A DNA stretch of 12,735 nt from Olsenella_K sp036454645 (GTDB taxonomy: Bacteria > Actinomycetota > Coriobacteriia > Coriobacteriales > Atopobiaceae), in assembly GCA_036454645.1 (NCBI GenBank), contig JAZHSQ010000054.1, forward strand, positions 1 through 12,735, given 5' to 3'. Position 1 is the stretch's first letter, and each line of letters opens with the position of its first letter. The notes beneath the pieces were generated by a model that was given only the letters and a program-made list of their open reading frames with translations, did not search any database and was not told the DNA's origin. A program made the position numbers and the translations under genes. Below are positions 6,943-12,735 of this stretch, piece after piece.

Positions 6943-7011
6943 CGGCATCGAGTGAGCTTTGGATGGTGGGCCCGCCGGGGCCGGACGCGCCCGCCCCTGG
7001 TGGCCCCATGA

Positions 7012-7017
7012 ATTGTA
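7012..7017 (-). promoter_or_regulatory. Possible -10 box for prfC
   Basis: Reads TACAAT on the minus strand, 5 of 6 matches to TATAAT, about 90 bp upstream of the prfC start. No recognisable -35 lies at the expected distance, so the assignment rests on the hexamer and its position. Confidence 0.35.
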
Positions 7018-7066
7018 GTCAGCGCCGACGCTCGGCAGGCTCGCGAGCCCCCGAGGCCACTGGCCT

Positions 7067-7095
7067 TTCACATCTCCCGCGGGCTCGGCTACGAT
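7067..7095 (+). promoter_or_regulatory. Probable promoter of the oxidoreductase gene
   Basis: TTCACA (7067-7072) and TACGAT (7090-7095) are spaced by exactly 17 bp. They match the sigma-70 consensus at five of six and four of six positions. Transcription should begin near 7102, leaving a GC-rich leader of about 110 nt before the ATG at 7213. Confidence 0.6.
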
Positions 7096-7212
7096 GTGGG
7101 GAGCTGGCCCGACGGCGCGGCGCGCCGTACCTGCCGCGGCACGCTCCGCGACGGCAGGGGGCCAGGCCGCGGCGGCACCCCCCGCACGTGCCGCCTGGAT
7201 GGAGGAGGCAGC

Positions 7213-8211
7213 ATGAAGCTCGGCATGGTCGGCACCGGCCTCATCGTGGGCGAGCAGCTCCAGCAGATGGCGCACCGCCCCGGCTACACGGTGGAGGCGA
7301 TCGCCAGCACGCCCCGCTCCCTCCCGCGGGCGCACGAGCTGGCGGCGCGCCACGGCATCCCCGCCTGCTACGACGACTTCCTCGAGATGATCGTGGACGC
7401 CGACGTCGACACGGTCTACGTGGGCGTCCCCAACGCGCTGCACCTCGCCGTCACGCGGGCCGCCCTCGGGGCGGGCAAGAACGTAATCTGCGAGAAGCCC
7501 CTGGCCATGGGGCTCGAGGAGGCCGAGGACGCGAGCGAGCTCGCCCGCGACCACGGGCTCTTCCTCTGGGAGGCCGTGAACATCCCCTACCTGCCCAACT
7601 ACGCGACGCTCCGCCGGCTCCTGCCGAGGATCGGCGCGCCGAGGGTGGCGGAGTGCAACTACAGCCAGCGCTCGCGCCGCTACGACGCCTTCCGCGCCGG
7701 CGAGACGCCCTCCGTCTTCGACCCCGCGCGCGGCGGGGGCGCCCTCATGGACCTGGGCATCTACGTCATCCACTACCTCGTGGGCCTCTTCGGCGAGCCC
7801 GGGCGGGTCTCGTACGCGGCCAACGTCGAGCGGGGCGTGGACACCTCGGGCGTGCTCACCCTCGGCTTCGACGGCCTCGTCGCCTGCGGCGTCGTGGCCA
7901 AGGACTCGGAGGGCCCCTCGCGCTGCCTCGTCGAGGGGACGGAGGGCTACCTCCTGCAGGACTCGAAGCCGAGCGCCTGCGGCCCCATCACCTGCCGTCT
8001 CAGGGACGGGAGCGAGACCCGCTACGACGACAACGGCTTCACCGCGCCCGAGCTGCGCTGGGACGCGGAGTTCGCGAGCTTCGAGCGGGACTTCGAGACG
8101 GGCGACCTGGAGCACTGCTACCAGATGCTCGACCTCAGCCTCGCGGCCGCCCGGGTGCTCGACGAGGCCCGCGCCTCCGCGGGGCTCGCCCTCCCCGGCC
8201 GCCGCGGGTAG
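7213..8211 (+). CDS. Gfo/Idh/MocA-family NAD(P)-dependent oxidoreductase
   Basis: This 332-residue protein is probably a soluble dehydrogenase acting on a sugar, polyol or related hydroxy compound. The N-terminal Rossmann domain has MVGTGLIV (5-12), VGVPNALH (70-77) and CEKPLAM (93-99); the Lys of EKP (K95) is the family's catalytic or cofactor-positioning lysine. The C-terminal alpha/beta domain contains GGGALMDLGIY (174-184). The D-x-G-x-Y form resembles the dimeric dihydrodiol/xylose dehydrogenase branch, where that Tyr (Y184) acts with the Lys; H187 follows. The exact substrate cannot be told. The start ATG 7213 has a strong GGAGGAGG (7201-7208) directly upstream; an ATG at 7096 overlaps the promoter -10 and is rejected. 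It is monocistronic: divergent from prfC, with a promoter at 7067-7095, and convergent with the surface-protein gene. The stop is TAG. Confidence 0.9.
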   Translation: MKLGMVGTGLIVGEQLQQMAHRPGYTVEAIASTPRSLPRAHELAARHGIPACYDDFLEMIVDADVDTVYVGVPNALHLAVTRAALGAGKNVICEKPLAMGLEEAEDASELARDHGLFLWEAVNIPYLPNYATLRRLLPRIGAPRVAECNYSQRSRRYDAFRAGETPSVFDPARGGGALMDLGIYVIHYLVGLFGEPGRVSYAANVERGVDTSGVLTLGFDGLVACGVVAKDSEGPSRCLVEGTEGYLLQDSKPSACGPITCRLRDGSETRYDDNGFTAPELRWDAEFASFERDFETGDLEHCYQMLDLSLAAARVLDEARASAGLALPGRRG

Positions 8212-8259
8212 GACGGGTACGGGTCGCACGGAGCAAGGCCGCCGGGGCAAGGCCCTCCG

Positions 8260-8273
8260 GAGCGGGCCCGCTC
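8260..8273. repeat. 14-bp perfect palindrome downstream of the oxidoreductase
   Basis: GAGCGGGCCCGCTC is a perfect inverted repeat 48 bp past the oxidoreductase stop. It is the first of three inverted repeats between the two convergent genes. It may add to transcription termination on the plus strand, but has no T-run. Confidence 0.35.
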
Positions 8274-8309
8274 GCGGGGCGGCCCCGTGCGGACGCGCGA
8301 GCGAGGGAC

Positions 8310-8332
8310 GACCGACGGTTCGCCCGTCGGTC
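8310..8332. terminator. Hairpin, 9-bp perfect stem, between convergent genes
   Basis: GACCGACGG (8310-8318) and CCGTCGGTC (8324-8332) pair perfectly around the 5-nt loop TTCGC. No T-run follows on the plus strand. It is a candidate terminator or RNA 3'-end stabiliser for the oxidoreductase transcript, 98 bp past its stop. Confidence 0.5.
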
Positions 8333-8347
8333 CCAGCCGAAACAAGA

Positions 8348-8381
8348 GGGAGGCCACGACCCGTCCGGGCCGTGGCCTCCC
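8348..8381 (-). terminator. Strong intrinsic terminator of the surface-protein gene
   Basis: GGGAGGCCACG (8348-8358) and CGTGGCCTCCC (8371-8381) form a perfect 11-bp stem. After one A-C mismatch, three further G:C pairs close a 4-nt loop. On the minus strand the stem is followed by TCTTGTTT, a usable U-tract, 37 bp downstream of the surface-protein stop. It may also stop plus-strand transcripts from the oxidoreductase. Confidence 0.8.
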
Positions 8382-8418
8382 TTCCTAGGCGAGCCTGCCT
8401 CGCGCCTGGCCCGCCACC

Positions 8419-11400
8419 CTACTTGGACGCGTCGCGCCTACGGAGTACGGCCGCCACGGCGACCGCGGCGCCACCGAGCAGGGCGATGCCGCCCGCGCCG
8501 AGGGCGTAGTCGCCGGTGCCAGGCGTGCTGGCCTGTGCCTTGGGCGCAGGCTTGGTGCCCGAGGGCGTCTTCGGGGTGTTGGGGGTCGAGGGGGTCTCGG
8601 GAGTCGAGGGGCTGCCGGGCTCCTGGTAGGAGTTGGCGAAGACCGCCTTGTCCACCGCGTCGCCGACGCCGTCAGCGGTCACGGGCTGGACGCTCGTCTC
8701 CACGGCCAGCTGGCCCGACCCGTCGTCCGTCACGTGGTAGGAGATCCTGTACCGGGCCTGGTCATAGGTCCAGCCGGACTGCTTGCCCTGCACCTCGAAG
8801 ACCAGGTAGGAGTAGTCGCCCGCCTTGTCGAAGGTGATGCCGCCGAACTCGACCTTGCCAGGGCCGGACAGGCTGACCGTCTTGGTCCCGCCCGCGGAGC
8901 CCTCGGGCATCGGGTAAGCGTCGTCCTCGGCCTTCAGCGTGAAGGAGAAGGTCGGGTATTCGTCGCCCTCGTAGCCGGTGACCCTCTTCTCGGCCGTCAG
9001 CTCGCCCGTGGTGACCGACTTGGGCTGGTAGTGGTTGGTGACGACGAGGCTCTCGGGCGAGACGGTCGCCTGGAGCTGGCCGTCGACGTCACTCACCTCG
9101 ACCGTGACCTTGTAGGTGTTGGTGTCGTAGGTGATGCTGGGGTCAGTGCCCGCGACCTCCCGGACCGTGTAGGTGTGGGTGCCCGCCTCGCTGTAGGTCC
9201 AGGTGCCGAAGACCACGTTGCCGCTAGCGTCGTTGTACGCCTTCTTCGTCAGGCCCGTGGCGTCGTCGCTGAGCTCGAACTCGAACCTGCGGCCGTCAAG
9301 GGAGCCCAGGGTGCCGCTGGGGCCCACGACCCTCTTCTGGAGGCGGAGCTGCACGGAGGTCTCGAGCGGCTTGTAGGTGTTCTTGAACGTCGAGGCGTCG
9401 GGCGCCGGACCTGCCTGCGAATCCAGGTAGAAGACCGGGCTGCTCACCGCGAGCGTGCCGTCGCCGTTGTCCGAGACGTTGACCTTGACCCACCTCGGCT
9501 TGGTGTCGTAGGTGTAGCCGCGGGCGTCGTTGCCGTTCTCGGTCAGGGCGAAGGTGTTCTCGCCCAGCTGGGACTCGTCGAAGGTCACGTCGAAGGAGAC
9601 GGTGCCGTCGGCCTTGTTGGTCGCGGTCGCCACGCTATTGCCGGCGCCGTCGGCCAGCGTGAAGCTGAACTGGCCGTCCGCAAGGTCCTTGCCCTCGAGC
9701 ACCTTCTTGGCGGTGATGGTCGTGGAGCCCTTCGCGGCGTAGGTGTTATGGAAGGACGTGTCGCCCGGGTACGTGGCGACGGCGGTGATCTTGCCGTTGC
9801 CCTCGTCGGTCACGGTGACCCTCACCGGGACCTCGTTGGTGGCGTAGGTGTAGCCCGCCTTGCCGTCGTTGACCTCGCGAATGGTGTAGGAGAAGGCCTT
9901 GGTGCGCACGCCGGAGAGGGCGTCGTCAGGCTCGGCGGCGTTGGCCTCGGTCACGAGCAGGTCCTCGATCCCCTTGGCCAGGCTGGCGCCGACGGAGGCG
10001 TCGCCCTCGGAGACGGAGCCGGCGTCGGACGCGGAGGCCTTGGGGCTGTCCGCGGAGGAGCCGTTGCCGGACGTGGCGTCGGTGGAATCAGAGGCGTCGG
10101 AGCCGGAGCCGGCTGCACCTGCGTCCGTCCCGGGTGTGGTCGCACCGGCGGCCGTGGCGTTGGACGCAGTGCTCGTGGAGCCCGTGCCGTCAGCGGCGTC
10201 GCTCGTGGCCGCGCCCGCGAAGAGGCTCTCGTCGTAGTGGAGGTTGAACTTCACGCTCTCGCCCTCGTTGGTCGTGGTCTGGATGACCTTGCCCTCGGAG
10301 TCGAGGAGCTCGAAGGTGAACTGGCCGTCCTGGATCTGCTTGCCGCCGAGCGTCTTCCTCGCAGAGATCGTGATGTCGCCGGAGGCGGCGTAGGCGTTGT
10401 TGAAGGTCGTCTTGGAGTACTCGGGCGTGGCGCCGAGCGTGCCGTCGCCGTTGTCTACCACCTTGACCGTCACCGTGCTGGCGGCAGCGTCGTAGGTGTA
10501 GCCCGGCTCTTTGTCGTCGCGCTCGGAGATGGTGTAGGTGTAGGTGCCGGCAGCCGCGTAGGTGAGGCCGCTGAAGGTCACCTTGCCGTCGGCGTCGTTG
10601 GACGCCTCGGCCACGAGGGTGCCGTCGGCGTTCCTGAGCTCGAAGGTGAACATGCCTGCGCTGAGGTCGGAGCCGGTGAGCGTCTTGGTCACCTGGAGCG
10701 AGCCGTCGGTGATGGGGGTGGTGTCGTAGGAGTTGGTGATTTCCGCAGGAGTCGTGACCTCGGCCTTGAGTGTGCCGTCGCCGTTGTCCGTGACCGTGAC
10801 CGTCACGTCGTGGACGTTGCCGTCGCAGGTCCAGCCATCACCGGACTTGGTCGTCTCGAAGACCTGGTAGCCGAAGGTGCCAGGCTTGTCGAACACGATC
10901 TTGCCGAAGGGCACCGTCTGGGTGCCGGCCTGGCTGAAGGTGACGGAGGCGGAGTCGTTCTCCGGCTCGGGCGAGCCCGTCAGCGGGACGAGCTGGAAGC
11001 TGAAGGTCTTGTCCGCCCACGCGGTGCCCCCGGCCACGACGGTCTTCTTGAGGATGGTGGTCGTGCTCGTGTCGAGCTCGCCGGTGGCGCTGTAGGTGTT
11101 GGTGAAGTTGGTGGTGGCGGAGCCCTCGACCACGGTGGCGACCAGCTGGCCCACGCCGTTGTCGGTCACCTGGACCTTGACCGTCTTGCCGGACGCGGCC
11201 TGGGCGTCGTTGGTGACGCCCGCGACCTCGCCGGACTCGGTCACGGTGTAGACGTAGGTGCCGGGCGTGGTGTAGGTGACGGTGCCGAACGCGCTTGCGC
11301 CGCCCTTGCCGTCGACGTTGGTGACGCTGGTCTTGTCGGGCATGGGCGCGCCGTCCGCCCCGGAGAGCGCGAAGATGTACCTGCCCGTGACGTCAGGGGC

Positions 11401-12735
11401 GCGGAGGCCGTCCGCGGCGTCGAGCGTCTTGGAGGCGGCGAGCTCCAGGGTGGCGGGCGTCGCCTTGTAGGTGTTGGTGAAGGCGGCGGTCGAGGCGGCG
11501 TCGCTCGAGATGGTCCCCTCGGCGCCCTCGGACGTGGTCTCGAAGCCGGCGACCGGGGTCTCCGTCACGGTGTAGCCGCCGACGGGGAGGCCCCTCAGGG
11601 TGTACGACTGGCCGCCCTTGAGGTCGAGCTGGGCCGCGCCGTTCTCGAAGAGCAGGCCGGAGAGCATGCCGTTCACGTTGGTGTTCTCGAGCTGGACCTT
11701 GAAGTTGAAGACCTTGTCGGGCGCGGTCAGGCCCTCGTCCTGGGAGACCGTCTTGCTCACCGTGAGCTCGCCGGTCTCGAGGGTGTTGGTCACCGCGGAG
11801 TCGAGGCCGCCGTTGAGCTCCTGGTAGGAGGCCACGTAGCCGCTCGGCACGTCCTCCTCCATGGTGTAGTGGATGGCCGTTCCCGCGGAGTCGGAGTTCT
11901 TGGGCAGGTCGCGGAAGGTGCCAGTCCAGCCGTTCGCGGACGAGAGCTCGAGGGTCCTGCCGGTGTCCTTGCCGTCGGCGAGCAGGTGCACCGTGACGGA
12001 GGAGGGCCTCAGCTCGGAGAGCTCGCTGTCGCCCGCCCAGATCTTGGCGACGCCGTGGCTGGTCGCGTCGTAGGTGTTGGTGAAGGTGAGCGGGTCGTCC
12101 ACCGTGGAGGAGGAGCTCGCCGAGAGCGTGCCATCACCGTTGTCGGTCACGACGACCATGAGGGCCTTGCCGGTCGTGGCCTCGGGGTCGTTGGTGATAC
12201 CAGCGACCTCGCCGGACTCGGTCACGGTGTAGCTGTAGGTGCCGGGCTCGTCGTAGGTGATGGCGTCGAAGGTCACCGTCTGCGGGGCGCTCTTGTCGCC
12301 CGCGTCCGAGGAGACGATCCTGGAGGAGAGCTCCCTGCCGTCTTCGTCCTTCAGCGTGAGGGTGTAGGACCAGTCGGGCACGGTGGAGCCGGCGGTGGCC
12401 TGGACGCGCTTCGCCGCGATGAGGCTCACCCGGGCCTCGCCCTCCTTGGTGATGCCGTAGGTGTTCGTGAAGGTGGCGGGCTTGCCCTCGTTGTAGGTCG
12501 CGGTGAGGGTGCCGTCGCCGTTGTCGGTCACGACGACCGTGACGGTCTTGGTGGCCTGCGCGTCGTTGGTGACGCCCGCCACGCTGCCGGACTCGGTCAC
12601 GGTGTAGATGTAGGTGCCGGGCTTGGTGTAGGTGATGTCGCCGAAGGTCGCGGTGCCGCCGGTCGCGTCGGGGTTGGTCACGGTCCCGCCGCCCGCCGCG
12701 GGCATGGGGGCGCCGTCGACGGCCTCGAGGGTGAA
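8419..12735 (-). CDS. Giant sortase-anchored isopeptide-domain surface protein, 5' end outside window
   Basis: The visible 1438 residues are the C-terminal part of a cell-wall-anchored fibrous protein, probably an adhesin or pilin-like stalk. The frame stays open to the window edge and enters mid-domain, so the Met at 12705 is internal and the true start, signal peptide and any ligand-binding head lie upstream. From N to C there are eleven beta-sandwich modules of about 95-130 residues, most ending in an F-x-N-x-Y motif. Nine resemble the streptococcal pilin isopeptide domain (FctA/Spy0128), one resembles Cna B-type, and one is a related prealbumin-like module. A Pro/Thr/Ser-rich wall-spanning stretch follows, then TPGTG, a hydrophobic helix and an RRR tail. 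Each complete module keeps the Lys, Glu and Asn expected to form an internal isopeptide bond. No sortase gene is in the window. The gene is followed by a strong terminator. The stop is TAG. Confidence 0.93.
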   Translation of the reverse strand, partial: FTLEAVDGAPMPAAGGGTVTNPDATGGTATFGDITYTKPGTYIYTVTESGSVAGVTNDAQATKTVTVVVTDNGDGTLTATYNEGKPATFTNTYGITKEGEARVSLIAAKRVQATAGSTVPDWSYTLTLKDEDGRELSSRIVSSDAGDKSAPQTVTFDAITYDEPGTYSYTVTESGEVAGITNDPEATTGKALMVVVTDNGDGTLSASSSSTVDDPLTFTNTYDATSHGVAKIWAGDSELSELRPSSVTVHLLADGKDTGRTLELSSANGWTGTFRDLPKNSDSAGTAIHYTMEEDVPSGYVASYQELNGGLDSAVTNTLETGELTVSKTVSQDEGLTAPDKVFNFKVQLENTNVNGMLSGLLFENGAAQLDLKGGQSYTLRGLPVGGYTVTETPVAGFETTSEGAEGTISSDAASTAAFTNTYKATPATLELAASKTLDAADGLRAPDVTGRYIFALSGADGAPMPDKTSVTNVDGKGGASAFGTVTYTTPGTYVYTVTESGEVAGVTNDAQAASGKTVKVQVTDNGVGQLVATVVEGSATTNFTNTYSATGELDTSTTTILKKTVVAGGTAWADKTFSFQLVPLTGSPEPENDSASVTFSQAGTQTVPFGKIVFDKPGTFGYQVFETTKSGDGWTCDGNVHDVTVTVTDNGDGTLKAEVTTPAEITNSYDTTPITDGSLQVTKTLTGSDLSAGMFTFELRNADGTLVAEASNDADGKVTFSGLTYAAAGTYTYTISERDDKEPGYTYDAAASTVTVKVVDNGDGTLGATPEYSKTTFNNAYAASGDITISARKTLGGKQIQDGQFTFELLDSEGKVIQTTTNEGESVKFNLHYDESLFAGAATSDAADGTGSTSTASNATAAGATTPGTDAGAAGSGSDASDSTDATSGNGSSADSPKASASDAGSVSEGDASVGASLAKGIEDLLVTEANAAEPDDALSGVRTKAFSYTIREVNDGKAGYTYATNEVPVRVTVTDEGNGKITAVATYPGDTSFHNTYAAKGSTTITAKKVLEGKDLADGQFSFTLADGAGNSVATATNKADGTVSFDVTFDESQLGENTFALTENGNDARGYTYDTKPRWVKVNVSDNGDGTLAVSSPVFYLDSQAGPAPDASTFKNTYKPLETSVQLRLQKRVVGPSGTLGSLDGRRFEFELSDDATGLTKKAYNDASGNVVFGTWTYSEAGTHTYTVREVAGTDPSITYDTNTYKVTVEVSDVDGQLQATVSPESLVVTNHYQPKSVTTGELTAEKRVTGYEGDEYPTFSFTLKAEDDAYPMPEGSAGGTKTVSLSGPGKVEFGGITFDKAGDYSYLVFEVQGKQSGWTYDQARYRISYHVTDDGSGQLAVETSVQPVTADGVGDAVDKAVFANSYQEPGSPSTPETPSTPNTPKTPSGTKPAPKAQASTPGTGDYALGAGGIALLGGAAVAVAAVLRRRDASK
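8422..8526 (-). other. C-terminal cell-wall sorting signal (variant TPGTG)
   Basis: Encodes the pentapeptide TPGTG (8512-8526), then DYALGAGG, a hydrophobic segment rich in Ala, Val, Leu and Gly, and the positive tail RRRDASK. This order is the LPXTG-type sorting signal cleaved between Thr and Gly by a sortase. Position one is Thr instead of Leu. A proline-rich stretch with repeated TP pairs (8527-8635) precedes it, as expected for a region crossing the peptidoglycan. Confidence 0.85.
9907..10212 (-). other. Ser/Ala/Thr/Gly-rich insertion inside one isopeptide domain
   Basis: About 102 residues interrupt the eighth module between HYDESLFAG and RTKAFSYTIRE. The next module has the same strands joined directly (FDESQLGENTFALTE), so the insertion falls in a loop. 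Its first 70 or so residues are low-complexity Ser, Ala, Thr, Gly and Asp. Its last 30 (around SLAKGIEDLLVTEANAAE) look like a short amphipathic helix. The flexible part could carry O-glycans or expose a binding loop; this is inference. Confidence 0.8.
11778..12069 (-). other. Cna B-type domain within the adhesin
   Basis: About 97 residues with the Cna B-type pattern: RPSSVTVHLLADG, then SANGWTGTFRDLPK, then IHYTMEEDVPSGY, ending in AVTNTLE. The Lys of VAKIW, the Glu in the YTMEE strand and the Asn of VTNTL are placed for an isopeptide bond. It is the only clear Cna B module in the visible part. Confidence 0.8.

Larger units (their letters stand above)
8636..12735 (-). repeat. Array of eleven isopeptide-type beta domains
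   Basis: Module boundaries, set at the terminal strand motif, in protein order: 12735-12457 (partial), 12456-12070, 12069-11778 (Cna B-like), 11777-11467 (prealbumin-like), 11466-11092, 11091-10726, 10725-10390, 10389-9739 (with insertion), 9738-9373, 9372-9028, 9027-8636. Most modules have a Lys in the first strand (e.g. SKTL, TKTL, AKKV), a Glu in a central strand (TVTE, TISE, TIRE), a VTDNGDGTL-like turn and a final Asn (FTNTY, FNNAY, FHNTY, FKNTY, FANSY). The partial first module and modules two and five share the longer VTESGxVAGxTNDxxA segment and look like recent duplicates. Confidence 0.85.

Noticed and set aside
5237..6955. A 572-codon plus-strand frame opposite prfC
   Set aside because: It is an antisense shadow; prfC on the minus strand has all GTPase motifs.
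6920..7009. N-terminal extension of prfC from ATG 7009
   Set aside because: It adds 30 Gly/Pro/Ala-rich residues that RF3 proteins lack; the start at 6919 has a clear Shine-Dalgarno and gives the normal length.
7096..7212. N-terminal extension of the oxidoreductase from ATG 7096
   Set aside because: It overlaps the promoter -10 box, codes for a Gly/Arg-rich stretch, and displaces the Rossmann strand from the N-terminus where this family has it.
10120..10140. A second TPGT motif (TTPGTD) inside the adhesin insertion as a sorting or cleavage site
   Set aside because: The fifth residue is Asp, not Gly, and no hydrophobic helix follows; it is part of a low-complexity stretch.
12703..12705. ATG at 12705 as the start of the surface protein
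   Set aside because: The frame continues upstream to the window edge as FTLEAVDGAP, matching the FALSGADGAPMP strand of a later module; it is internal to a domain and there is no signal peptide.
8636..12735. CRISPR-like or tandem DNA repeats suggested by recurring short words in the adhesin gene
   Set aside because: The recurring words are codons of the F-x-N-x-Y, VTDNGDGTL and TVTE strands in one continuous reading frame; spacing varies by domain length.

Overview
The window is a stretch of very GC-rich bacterial chromosome with eight complete or nearly complete housekeeping and accessory genes and the 3' part of one giant surface-protein gene. A sortase-type cell-wall anchor and a chain of streptococcal-pilin-like isopeptide domains point to a Gram-positive. 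Together with the GC-rich codon choice and the tatA-greA-lysS neighbourhood, this suggests a high-GC actinobacterium, most likely of the Coriobacteriia (Olsenella/Atopobium-like). That placement is an inference from gene style; no marker gene fixes it.

Layout, left to right. 1-1110 (-): lysS, cut by the window start. 1204-1674 (-): greA. 1741-1974 (-): tatA. These three read in the same direction, tatA > greA > lysS, with GC-rich hairpins in both gaps. 2168-3064 (+): a membrane-anchored spermidine-synthase-fold protein, divergent from tatA. 3141-3794 and 3803-5134 (-): ktrA and ktrB, a two-gene potassium-uptake operon read ktrB > ktrA, converging on the previous gene over a shared 9-bp hairpin. 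5306-6919 (-): prfC (release factor 3). 7213-8211 (+): a Gfo/Idh/MocA-family NAD(P)-dependent oxidoreductase, divergent from prfC and with a good promoter of its own. 8419-12735 (-): the last 1438 residues of a sortase-anchored fibrous surface protein, converging on the oxidoreductase over a double-hairpin terminator region.

Functionally these are mostly independent units: translation and transcription (lysS, greA, prfC), protein export (tatA), K+ homeostasis (ktrAB), small-molecule metabolism (the oxidoreductase and the aminopropyltransferase-like protein) and surface adhesion. I see no defence island, CRISPR array, insertion sequence, integrase, tRNA or rRNA. No gap exceeds 300 bases. The largest are 6920-7212 (293 bp, divergent promoters), 8212-8418 (207 bp, tandem hairpins), 1975-2167 (193 bp, divergent region) and 5135-5305 (171 bp, ktrB promoter).

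I found no convincing undescribed multi-gene system. The most notable observations are these: all eight visible stop codons are TAG; the adhesin array keeps its isopeptide Lys/Glu/Asn residues in every complete domain; one of those domains is interrupted by a roughly 100-residue Ser/Ala/Thr/Gly-rich insertion; and the wall-sorting motif reads TPGTG instead of LPXTG.
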